Positions 11,801 to 23,800 of a DNA stretch of 64,000 nucleotides are shown piece after piece. Each line of letters starts with the position of its first letter. Positions within the stretch are counted from its first letter, which is position 1. The notes below the pieces were generated by a model. That model had not been told where the DNA came from, did not search any database, and saw only the letters and a program-made list of their open reading frames with translations. Origin of the DNA: Larus michahellis (taxonomy: Eukaryota > Chordata > Aves > Charadriiformes > Laridae); the NCBI RefSeq assembly GCF_964199755.1, contig NC_133898.1, positions 130,570,224 to 130,634,223 on the forward strand, written 5' to 3'. The position numbers were made by a program, and so were the translations under genes.

Positions 11801-14800
11801 GGGCCAGGGGCTCACCCCCCTCACACCAAAGAATTTCTTCCCAATAGCTCATCCCAATCTCCCCTCTTCCAGTGTCAAACCCTTCCCCCTCGTCCCATGG
11901 CTCCCCTCCCTGCTCCAGAGTCCCTCCCCAGCTTTCCTGGAGCCCCTTGAGGGCCTGGCAGGGGCTGGAAGGTCTCCGCGGAGCCTTCTCTTCTCCAGGC
12001 TGAACCCCCCCAGCTCTCTCAGCCTGTCCTCCCAGCAGAGGGGCTCCAGCCCTCCCAGCATCTCCGGGGCCTCCTCTGGCCCCGCTCCAACAGCTCCGTG
12101 TCTCTCCTGTGCCGAGGCCCCAGCGCTGGAGGCAGCACTGCAGGGGGGTCTCCCCCGAGCGCAGCAGAGGGGCAGAATCCCCCCCTCGCCCTGCTGCCCA
12201 CGCTGCTGGGGATGCAGCCCAGGCTGCGGGGGGGTTCTGGGCTGCCAGCGCACGGTGCCGTCTCCTGTGGAGCTTCTCACCCACCAACACCCCCAAGTTC
12301 TTCTCCTCAGGGCTGCTCTCCAGCCATTCTCCACCCAGCCTGGATTTGTTCTCAGGATTGCCCTGACCCATGTGCAGGACCTTGCACCTGGGGTCTTGCA
12401 CTTGCGGTTTTGATGGGTCTGCAATCACCCTGAAGGCAAAGCTGCCTGCGGGTGCCGGATCCAGGTGGGCCTTGTCCTGTCCCAGCCTGGCGATGGGGGT
12501 CCGTCAGGCAGACAGACCCCACGGCATTGGGAGCTTCTGGGGGTGGTGGGCTGTGCCTGGCACGCTGACAGGATGCTTCTGTCCCCACAGGGTCCTTCGC
12601 CAGCACGCTGCCCACCTACCAGCAGTCTGAGGTGATGGTCTTCATCATGAACAAGGTGCCGCTGCCGTCCTCGCAGCAGTCCATTGAGGCTGGCAAAGCC
12701 GGGTGAGAAGGGATGCCTTCCTCCCTCCGCTTCCTCCTCCCTGCCCTCCTCTCCTTTCCACTGTCCCCTGTGTGGGGGTGTCAGGCTTTGAACAGGGGAC
12801 TGAAAGGGCTGGGGAGCTCCTGTTCCCACCTTGAGGTGGCCTCTGGGGACAGTGTGGAACGTGGGCGCGTTAGTGGAAATGTTGAGCATTGAGAGCTTCC
12901 ACCTAAGAGCAAGGGAAACTGAGCAACGTGTGATCCGTGTTTAAAATGCTTTGCTGCTGCAAACGTGATGACAAGAGCCCCTCGAAACACCAGAGCATCA
13001 AAGGGGAAAGGTGTTTACAGGCATTGGTGCTGCAGTTGAATGCTTCATTTCTTCAGGTACCTGCTGAGAGATTCAGGTGTCAGGAGCTCGGTCCTGGGGT
13101 GGCATCCAAGACTAGCCAGGACCTGAAAATACTCATCGAATTGTAGAATGGTTTGGGTGGGAAGGGACCTTAAAGGCCACCCAGTGCCACCCCCTGCCCT
13201 GGGCAGGGACACCTCCCACCAGCCCAGGTTGCTCCAAGCCCCGGCCAACCTGGCCTTGAACCCCTCCAGGGATGGGGCAGCCACAGCTTCTCTGGGCAAC
13301 CTGGGCCAGGGGCTCACCCCCCTCACACCAAAGAATTTCTTCCCAATATCTCATCTCAATCTCCCCTCTTCCAGTGTAAAACCCTTCCCCCTCGTCCCAC
13401 GGCTCCCCTCCCTGCTCCAGAGTCCCTCCCCAGCTTTCCTGGAGCCCCTTGAGGGACTGGCAGGGGCTGGAAGGTCTCCGCGGAGCCTTCTCTTCTCCAG
13501 GCTGAACCCCCCCAGCTCTCTCAGCCTGTCCTCCCAGCAGAGGGGCTCCAGCCCTCCCAGCATCTCCGGGGCCTCCTCTGGCCCCGCTCCAACAGCTCCG
13601 TGTCTCTCCTGTGCCGAGGCCCCAGCGCTGGAGGCAGCACTGCAGGGGGGTCTCCCCCGAGTGCAGCAGAGGGGCAGAATCCCCCCCTCGCCCTGCTGCC
13701 CACGCTGCTGGGGATGCAGCCCAGGCTGCGGGGGGGTTCTGGGCTGCCAGCGCACGGTGCCGGCTCCTGTGGAGCTTCTCACCCACCAACACCCCCAAGT
13801 CCTTCTCCTCGGGGCTGCTCTCCAGCCATTCTCCCCCCAGCCTGTAATACTCAGGGGAGCGACTCCAGCTGTCTGAGGGCAGCGAGGCGGTTGAGGGCCG
13901 CCCGTGGCTTTTGAGAAGCCGGTGTGTGGCTTTGTGGGACTGGCTGCTCATCGCTGCCTCCCCCCTCCGAGCTGCCGCCGAGCTTTTATTAACACGGAGC
14001 GGGAGGTGGTATTTATACCCGGTGGTGGAGGAAGGGAAGGAAGGGGAAAGCACCCAAACAACATAATTGCTTCAGAAGTGTGGGAGCAGACCATGAGAGC
14101 TATTTGGAGCGAGGGTGTCGGCGCTGAAACGTGTAGGTAAGGAGCAAACAGATTTTCACGCTATATTTATCTTGGAAGTACGGTCAGGCTCTTCCCACTT
14201 GTCTCTGATGGGAGGGAGACTTTGCCGGCTGCTGGGAGCCACGCTCCGCTCCTCGCTCTCATGGGGGTAATTCCTGATGCCTGCGTTCAATCCCAGTTCA
14301 CACACTGGGAGGTGATGGAGCCGTTCGGCCGGGGCAGCATTCCTTGGTGCAGGGGTAGGTAGAATCGGGCTCGTAGCCCCAGGATGGCATCACTTCTCGG
14401 TGCCGGGCTGGTTGTCCAGGGCTGTTGGTCCCTGCTCCTTTACCAGCTGGTGACTTCCTCCGGGAGGGTTTTTAGATCTCATCTGATGCCGTGTGAAGGG
14501 TGGCGCTTGCTCTGGGGGTGTCGGTGACCCGAGAGTTTGCAGAGGAGCCGCAGCCCGGGCTTTGGCTTACGGGGATCATCGAATCATAGAATGTGTTGGG
14601 TTGGAAGGGACCTCTAAAGGTCATCTCGTCCCTCCAGGGATGCTGCCCTTTGCAGTGAAGCTCAGTCCCCAGGCAGAGGTGGGCAGCGTGTGGTGGGTGT
14701 TGGGCCAGCCTGGAAATCCCTGTGTCCCCTTCCAGGGGCTAGAAAAGACTGAGTTCAGATAGTAGAGAATTCAAGATTTCCTCTTTTTTGCATTAAAACC

Positions 14801-17800
14801 CCCTCACATCGCTGAAGTGGAAGCGTGGTTCATGGTGGCTTTGCAAGAAGCAAGACAGGAGGGAGGAGCAGGGGTATCTCCATGAGCAGGAGGGCTTAGG
14901 GCTCCCTCTCGCCAATTTTCAGCTGCTTAAAAGTGAGGAACCTGCTCAGAGCTGGTGCCTGGTGTCCCTCTAGAGTCGCTGTGGGATGGGCACGTCCAGA
15001 GGTTGGTTCATCGTCCTGAGCCCGGCTTGTGCCTTCCTGGAGGTGTGAGTGCTGCCTTGTCTCTGGTGCCTATGGCAGGGTGTACGCTTTGATATTCATC
15101 ATTTCTTTAGCAGCCTTTTTGCTGGCTGTTAAATATGGAGCTCGTTTGTTGGAGACCTTTACAGCATGGCTGTTGGAGGTGGTGACGCTTAAAATCATAG
15201 AACCATAGAATTGTTAGGGTTGGAAGGGACCTTAAAGATCATTTAGTTCCAACCCCCCTGCCATGGGCAGGGACACCTCCCACTAGATCAGGTTGCTCAG
15301 AGCCCCATCCAGCCTGGCCTTAAAAAATTCCAGGGATGGGGCTTCCACCACCTCTCTGGGCAACCTGTTCCAGTGTCTCCCCACCCTCATGGTGAAGAAC
15401 TTCTTCCTAACGTCCAGTCTGAATCGTCCCATCTCTAGTTTTAATCCATTCCCTCTAGTCCTACCATTACCCGACATCCTAAAAAGTCCCTCCCCAGCTT
15501 TCTCGGAGGCCCCCTTAAGATACTGGTAGGCCACTCGAAGGTCTCCTCGGCGCCTTCTTTTCTCCAGACTGAACAACCCCAACTCTCTCAGTCTGTCCCC
15601 ACAGGAGAGGTGCTGCAGCCCTCTGATCGTCCTCGTGGCCCTTCTCTGGACACGTTCCAGCACATCCGTATCTCTCTTGTAGTAGGGGCTCCAGAACTGG
15701 ACGCAGTGCTCCAGGTGGGGTCTCACGAGAGTGGAGTAGAGGGGGAGAATCACCTCCCTCGACCTGCTGGCCACGCTTCTCCTGATGCAGCCCAGGGTAC
15801 GATTGGCTTTCTGGGCTGCCAGCGCACACTGACGGCTCATGTGGAGCCTCTCGTCCACCAGCACCCCCAAGTCCTTCAGGGCTGCTCTCAAGCCAGCCAC
15901 TGCCCAGCCTGTATCGGTGCTTGGGATTGCCCTGACCCAGATGGAGGACCTTGCACTTGGTCTTGTTGAACTTCATGAGGTTGGCATGGGCCCACCTCTC
16001 GACTCGGTCCTGTCCTTTCTGAGGCTTTTCCATCCTTTGGGTAGGGAAGGAGGGTTGCCTTGTTTTCACTTGGCTTTTACCATTTGTTTCTTCTCTCCGT
16101 GCCAGGGAGAACCGTAATCGGCTGACACAGATAATGCTCCTGAAGTCTCTCCTCCAGGTATGAATGTGTCACCATCCTCACAGGAGCCCCATGAGACCCC
16201 TGGGGGAGCTTAACTTGGGGACCCTCTCCCCTGGGGTGATTTAGGAAGAGCTCAAACTGTACTTAGTCTTCTCTGCTTGCAATCCCTCTTTCTTGGTGGG
16301 TTTTAACCCTCCGCCAAGCGACACTGTCACATTGCCTCCCTTTTTCTTTGATGCTTGCAGGTCTCTGTGGGCTTCCAGTGCAGTAACATGCTCACGGCAC
16401 TTCCCAGCGCTTTCCTGGACAGGCTCCTCTCCGCAGCCCTCATGGAAGACGCTGAGATCCGCCTCTTTGTCCTCGAGATCCTCATCAGCTTCATCGATCG
16501 CCATGGGAACCGGCAGAAATTCTCCACCATCAGGTAGGTCCCCAACGGGGCTGGGACTTGCAGACCCTGCAGAGCGGGCTCGGGAGGGAGATCTGCGGGG
16601 CTGGGAGCGCTGGCAGGGTTATCAATAAATCTGGGACCAGTTCTGGGGTGGTTTGGTGCTGCAGATCAGGTCTGCTGAGAGCCAGGTGGGTGGGAGGTCT
16701 CTCTCTCATGCCCAGAGGGACGTGGGACCGTGCTGCTGAGTGTCACTGTGGTTAGCCAGTGGTGCCAGGAGGATGTGCGGGAGCAATAACCTCCTCGAGT
16801 GGGTTCATCCACTGCGTTGCGTCCCCAGGGATAGGCCTGATGGGCGGTGGTGTTGTCCATGCTGCGTTACCTTGGAAGAAGGTGACTCTAATCCCAGATG
16901 GAAACATCTCCATGGGTTCTGCTGTGGTCCTGCTGCTCCACTTTGCTCGCACGCTTCTTTGTCAGCTTGCCTTTGTGTCCCTGAGCGCCACTGACTTGAA
17001 ATCATGTGGTGATTTGGCTCAGTATTCTTAAATATCGGAATTGCTAGGTGGGTTTTAAAAGCCACCTTTAGTTTCCCCCCTCGGTTACCCCCAGATGGCT
17101 CATTCCTGGCCAGCAGCTCCGCGGGTGTGTGTGTCCTCCCTCCGGTGTCTGAGTTTTCCCTTCCCTTTGGCCTTTCCTTGCAGCACCATCAGCGACATCT
17201 CGGTCCTGAAGCTGAAAGTGGACAAATGCTCGCGCCAAGATACTGTCTTCATGAAGAAGGTAGTGTCAGGGTCTGGGTCAAGCTGTCCTGGTGCAGACCG
17301 ATGTGAGGACTGTGCCTCTGTTTCCCCAAGTCACGCGGAGTCTTTGTGTACCACCATGCCTCTAACCCTGGGGATGTCCCTGGGAAAAGCCAGTGGGAGT
17401 CAATCTCCATCAGTGCTTTGTGTCTGGGGCTTTCTAGACTCCTAAATCGTAGAATCCCAGAATAGTTGGGGTGGGAAGGGACCCTAAAGCCCAGCCAGCG
17501 CCACCCCCTGCCCTGGGCAGGGACACCTCCCACCAGCCCAGGTTGCTCCAAGCCCCGGCCAACCTGGCCTTGAACCCCTCCAGGGATGGGGCAGCCACAG
17601 CTTCTCTGGGCAACCTGGGCCAGGGGCTCACCCCCCTCACACCAAAGAATTTCTTCCCAATAGCTCATCTCAATCTCCCCTCTTCCAGTGTAAAACCCTT
17701 CCCCCTCGTCCCACGGCTCCCCTCCCTGCTCCAGAGTCCCTCCCCAGCTTTCCTGGAGCCCCTTGAGGGACTGGCAGGGGCTGGAAGGTCTCCGCGGAAC

Positions 17801-20800
17801 CTTCTCGTCCCCCTGCTATTTGCCCCAAGGAATGAGTACCCCAGGATGTGCTGGCATCCCAAAAGCTATTTATCAAGTGGCTTTTGAAGTTGCCTGATTT
17901 TATTTATTTTTCTTTCCCCCCGCTACCTCCTTAAAACACTTCCAGGGTGGTGCAAACTCCTCTGGAGCCAACTTGAGGCCAAGATGGGAGCAGTTTGTCA
18001 CCTTGCGCGCGGCCGGGAGCAGCGATGCAGCCCCCAAAACTGTTGCAGAGCTGTGTTTCCCTCGCAGCAGCCCGTGCCCTGCGCGGTCCCGTGCCCTGCT
18101 GTCAAAGCAATGTGTCTCAGGGCCTTATTTTCCCGCCGTGGTCCGAGCTGTGATTTCTCTAATGCTTCTGCAACAGAGGCATCCCTTCCCTGGGCTCGGT
18201 GCTGCGAGTGCTGTTTGCCAGCCCTGGGCTCTGCTCTTGGACCTGCCAGTGCCTCTTCCCCATCAGGGTCCAGCATCAAATGATGAAACACCACCTGATA
18301 GTCACACCTCGCTCTCCCTGGGGCTTTTTGTTTGTTTGTTTGGTGACCAGAGGAGCTCTGCTCCCTCCCATGTGGATGGAAACCCCTTTGCTGGGCCCTG
18401 CTACTTTTCTTCCTCTGCGTTGATGGCAGCGTTGCTCGTAGGGGATGCTCAGGAGGTGACCACATCCCTCCGTGTCCCCACAGCATGGTCAGCAGCTCTA
18501 CCGGCACATCTACCTGATATGCAAGGAGGAGAGCAACGTGCAGGCTCACTACGAGGCACTCTACAGCATGCTGATGCTCATCAGCATTGAGCTGGCTAAC
18601 GAGGAGGTCATGGTGGACCTCATCCGCCTGGTGCTGGCGGTGCAGGTAGGCAGGGGGGAGCTGGGGGTGCTCAGCGCCATGGGGCGGGTGGGCTGGGATG
18701 CGATGGGGTGGGAAGGAGACTTGTTTTGGAGTTGGGGGTCTCTGAGGAAGCGGGATGCAAGTGCATCATCTGCTCTGAGCTTCTCCCACCATGGTGGGAT
18801 CAGACCAACACGCCAGGGAGAGACCTTGCCTTGACAACCTCTGCCAAGCTCCAAAAGTTGGGATGTTTCTGGGGAAGGTGGTGCCACGAGGTGGATGGGG
18901 ACCACGCTGGGACCTTGTCCATCCTCAGCTCATGGGGCTGTGTCTCTGCTGCAGGAGATCGCCCAGATCAACGAGGATAACTTGACGGCGTACAACCGCT
19001 GCGCGCTCTTCGCCCTCGGTGCAGCTTACCTGAACCTCATCAGCCAGCTCACCACCGTGCCCACCTTCTGCCAGCACATCCACGAGGTGCGAAGATGGGG
19101 CTGGGGACGGGGCTGGAGCCTTGTCCGTGGCAGCTCTGGCATCGGCTTTCCTGGCCACCCATGGGGGTTTGAGCTTGGCTCCTTGCTTGTCTTCTACAGG
19201 TCATCCAGATGCGGCAGAAGGAAGCTCCCTATCTGCTCCCTGAAGATGTCTTTGTGGAGAGACCCAGGTAAGAGTTTGGAAAATACCTTCTTCCCTGCTC
19301 CTGAGGGATTGGCATCCATAAGCTCGTGGGCAGTAATGGGTTTATCAGCCCTTCGCTTGCCCGTGTTTGTCCCCTTTCCCATCTGGGGATGGCACAGTGG
19401 GAAGGACATCGAGTGGTTTTCAGCCTGTTTAGAATCTGAGGAGGGTCCCATGCAGCCAGGGGAGGGGGTGGCCACCACGGCTTGTGCTCTCAACCAGCCA
19501 AATGCCAGGATCAGCTCCACTGGCCGATCCCTTCCCCTCCCTGGCAGCAGGATGGCTTTGGATCCGGTATATCATCCCGCTGCTCTGCCGTGCCACCAGT
19601 TCAAGGGTGCCTGCTGCCTGCTGAGCATCCCCAGGCCAAGGCTGGCTGGGCTGGCCCATCCCTGCTGGCCCAGCCTTGTCACGCTTGGTGGTCACATTTG
19701 GTGGTGAGGTCCCTGATGGACACACTGCCCCCACTGAGTGCCACTGCTCTCTGGAGACATTCCCTAGCTCAGGCTGGTCCTTCCTGAGCGCATCCGTATC
19801 CTCCGTGATGGGTTGAGAGCTCTTCTGGGGCACGGTTCCCCTAGCAGGGGAGATCATAGAATCATGGAATCATCATTTAGGTTGGAAAAGACCCTTGGGA
19901 TCACTGAGTCCAACCATCAACCCCACTCTACAGAGTTCTCCCCTACACCATATCCCCCAACACCACATCTAAACGAGTCTTGCTCCATTGGTTCTTCTCT
20001 ACCTCCATAGGTTGAGCAAGAGCCTTGACCGCCTCGGCCCAGAGGTCTTCTTCTGGCAGAGCAAGATCAGCGAGGTTCTGGGCGGCAGCGGCTACAACTC
20101 GGACCGACTCAGCACGCCCTACATCCCCCAGCTGACGGGTACGCAGCACGCTGGGGCATCCCGGAGAGCTGGGAGGGGAGGAAACTGGTCCCTTGCTCTG
20201 CACAGTTATGGGGTTGTGAAGTCCTTTGTCCTGCATGTGGGCCTGTTGGTTTTCTGCCCCGCTTTAGAGGTGTAGCCTTGGGGAAACTGAGGCACAAAGC
20301 AGTGAATCGGAAGCTTCCTGGGGTTGCCACATGCATGGCTGGCCGGATGGAAGGAGCCATGAAGGCCACTGGGCTTGACCCAGTCCTTGGTTCTGCTGGT
20401 TTGGATGAATTTACGTCAATGGCTTGGAGGGACTGCTACCCCGGGGATGGGATGTGAGGCCATTTTCCCTGGGGGCTCCCCGTGCTCGCCCCGCTGCCCC
20501 CGAGGTGGCTGCGATTAACTCTTCTGCCCTTTCTCCTCCTCCCCAGATGAAGATCGCTTGTCCAAGAGGAAGAGCATCGGCGAGACCATTTCCCTGCAGG
20601 TGGAGGTGGAGTCGAGAAACAGTCCCGAGCGAGAGCAGGTACCGTGTTACGCCAAGGGCTGCGTCATCCCTTCGGCACCGCGTGCTTTTAGCAGCCTGGC
20701 AGCGTGCGGTTAAGCCCTCTCTAATTCTTCGTTTGGCTGCATGCGTAATTGCTCCGCTGGCTTCAAGCTCATAACTCGGCCCTGGCGTGTCTGGCAGCGA

Positions 20801-23800
20801 GCAGGGTCGGGAAGAGCCCGACTCCCCCTGATGCTCCACTCCAGGTGTGACAGGTCCCGGTCTCCAAGGGGAGTGTGGTGGGGTGGCCCTGGCTGGACAC
20901 CAGGCTGGTTGTCCCCTCCTCAGCTGGGCAGGGGAGAGAAGATACAACAAAAGGCTGGTGGGTTGAGATAAGGGCACGGAGATCACTCACCAGTTGCCAT
21001 CATGGGCAAAACAGACTCAACTCAGGGAAATTAATTTAATTTCTTGCCAATCAAACCAAAGTAAGGTAATGAGAAATAAAAACTGAATAATCTTAAAACA
21101 CCTTCCCCCACCTCTCACTTCTTCCCGGGCTCAACTCCGCTCCCCATTTCTCTCCCTCCTCCCCCCGAGCGGCGCAGGGGGATGAGAACGGGGGCTGTGG
21201 TCAGTCCCTCACACCTTGTCTCTGCCGCTCCTCCCTCCTCAGGGGAGGACTCCTCACACTCTGCCCCGGCTCCAGCCTGGGGTCTCTCCCGTGGGAGACA
21301 GTTCTCCATGAACTTCTCCAGTGCGAGTCCTTCCCAGGGGCTGCAGTTCTTCACCAACTGCTCCAGCGTGGGTCCTTCCATGGGGTGCAGTCCTTCAGGA
21401 ATGTACTGCTCCAGCGTGGGTCCTTCCATGGGGTCACAAGTCCTGCCAGCAAACCTGCTCCAGCACAGGCTTCCTACGGGCTCACAGCCTCCTTCGGGCA
21501 TCCCCCTGCTCTGGCGTGGGGTCCTTCCATGGGGTGCAGTCCTTCAGGAATGTACTGCTCCAGCGTGGGTCCTTCCATGGGGTCACAAGTCCTGCCAGCA
21601 AACCTGCTCCAGCACAGGCTTCCTACGGGCTCACAGCCTCCTTCAGGCATCCCCCTGCTCTGGTGTGGGGTCCTCCATGGGCTGCAGGGGGATCTCTGCT
21701 CCACCATGGACCTCCATGGGCTGCAGGTGGATCTCTGCTCCACCGTGGACCTCCATGGGCTGCAGGGGGATCTCTGCTCCACCATGGACCTCCATGGGCT
21801 GCAGGGGGATCTCTGCTCCACTGTGGACCTCCATGGGGTGCAGGGGGATCTCTGCTCCACTGTGGACCTCCATGGGCTGCAGGGGGATCTCTGCTCCACC
21901 GTGGACCTCCATGGGCTGCAGGGGGAGTATCTGCTCCACTGTGGACCTCCATGGGGTGCAGGGGGATCTCTGCTCCACCGTGGACCTCCATGGGGTGCAG
22001 CGGGATATCTCGTCCACCGTGGAGCTCCACAGGCTGCAGGAGGAGTATCCGCTCCACCGTGGACCTCCACGGGCTGCAGGGGAATATGAGCTCAGCCATG
22101 GACCTCCATGGGCTGCAGGGGGAGTATCTGCTCCACCGTGGACCTCCATAGCCTGCAGGTGGATCTCTGCTCCACCGTAGACCTCCAATGGGCTGTAGGG
22201 GGACCCTGCACGGGCCCACCATGGGCTTCACCACATGCTGCAGGGGAATCTCCGCTCCAGCACCTGGAGCACCTCCTCCCCCTCCTCCTTCACTGCCCTT
22301 AGTGTCAGCAGAGCTGTTGCTCTCACATATTCTCATTCCTCTCTCTGGCTGCTGTTCCACAGGGTTCTTCTTCCCCCCTTCTTACCTATGTTCTCCCAGA
22401 GATGCTGCCACCATCGCTGATGGGCTCAGCCTTGGCCAGTGGTGGGTCCTTCTTGGAGCTGGCTGGCATTGGCTCTATCGGACATGGTGGAAGCTTCTAG
22501 CATCTTCCCAGAAGCCACCCCTGTAGCCCTCCCCCTACCAAAACCTTGCCATGCAAACCCAATACAAGGAGCCACCCGTCAGCAAGGGTCTCCCGCTGCT
22601 GTTTGCGTGGCAAATCTTTATTTTCGGGGAGCTGTAAGGGCTGGTTAGTCCAGCCTGGAAAAAAAAAACCCAAAACATTTAAAAAGTTCTGTTTGCCAGG
22701 ACAGATATCCCTGATCTTTGAGGACAGAGTGTGTTTTGGTGCAGGAATCCACCCGGGACATTGGTTCGGGGTTGTTGTGATCCCAGAAGGTTGTCCTGTG
22801 CTGTGGGTTGAGCCTCGTCTGCTTTTCCCCTTCCTTTAGAGAGCACCAGCGGAAGAGATCACGTACGAGACGCTGAAGAAGGCGATAGGTAAGTGAGGGA
22901 GCCAGGAGAGGTTGGCGTGGCGCGTATGTGTGGGTGCTGCCACCCCTGTGTGTGTGCACACCACGGGGGGATGTGTCCCCAGCCATGGGAGCATTGCACC
23001 CGGGTCACGGGGCAGCTCTGCCTGGTGTCCCTGGGGGGGTTAGTCCCAAAGCGAGAGGTTGGAGACCTTCCTCTTGGCTTCCTAGTGATGCCCAATGCTG
23101 TCTGCTGGGGAGGTGGGGATGAGGCATGGGGTGGCCTCTGTGGGTGGGGAGCAGCTGAGAGCCATGTCCCCTCTGCTTCAGTAGACAGTGTCGCCGTGGA
23201 GGAGCAGGAGCGGGAGCGGAGGCGGCAAGTGGTGGAGAAATTCCAGAAAGCCCCGTTCGAGGAGATCGCCGCCCACTGCGGCGCCCGGGTGAGTCGGGGC
23301 TGAACAACTCTAAATCCCCACGGCTGCTCTGCTGGGGAGAGGGGGACGGTGACGATGTGGCTCTGAGTTTCACCAGGCCACCTTCTCTGGTGACCGGGGT
23401 GTTCGTCCCCTTCGCACCGCTGTGGTCCCCAGGGTGCAGCCCCGCTGATAACGGCCTCTGTGTCTGTCTTACAGGCGACGCTGCTGCAGAGCAAACTCAA
23501 CCAGATCTTCGAGATCACCATACGGTGAGTTGGGGCCACAGCCGAGCATGCGGTGACAAGCCTGAGGTGCCTGACTACAAGGCCAGCGCTGGCCGTGGGG
23601 CAGCAGGACCCACATGCGTCTCCCATCAAGGAGGTTTCATAGCCCCTCTGCTGGGAGGACAGGCTGAGAGAGCTGGGGGGGTTCAGCCTGGAGAAGAGAA
23701 GGCTCCGCGGAGACCTTCCAGCCCCTGCCAGTCCCTCAAGGGGCTCCAGGAAAGCTGGGGAGGGACTCTGGAGCAGGGAGGGGAGCCATGGGATGAGGGG

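Larger units (their letters stand above)
20874..22566 (-). mobile_element. Solo ERVL-type LTR with internal tandem repeats
   Basis: Read on the minus strand it starts TGTATTGGGTTTGCATGG and ends CACCCCACCACA, both typical of a common bird ERVL LTR family. It retains the TGATCTCCGTGCCCTTATCT region near the 3' end. Flanks GGGAG/AGGAG look like an imperfect 5-bp target-site duplication. No gag, pol or env remnant is present. Length about 1.7 kb because of the minisatellite inside. Located in an EFR3B intron. Confidence 0.75.

Noticed and set aside
21182-22180. Open frames of 276-332 codons with a 13-residue repeat
   Set aside because: They arise from the 39-bp minisatellite inside an LTR; frames are open on both strands and in several phases.
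21669-22262. CRISPR-like regular repeats
   Set aside because: Units are head-to-tail without unique spacers, and the DNA is a vertebrate intron.
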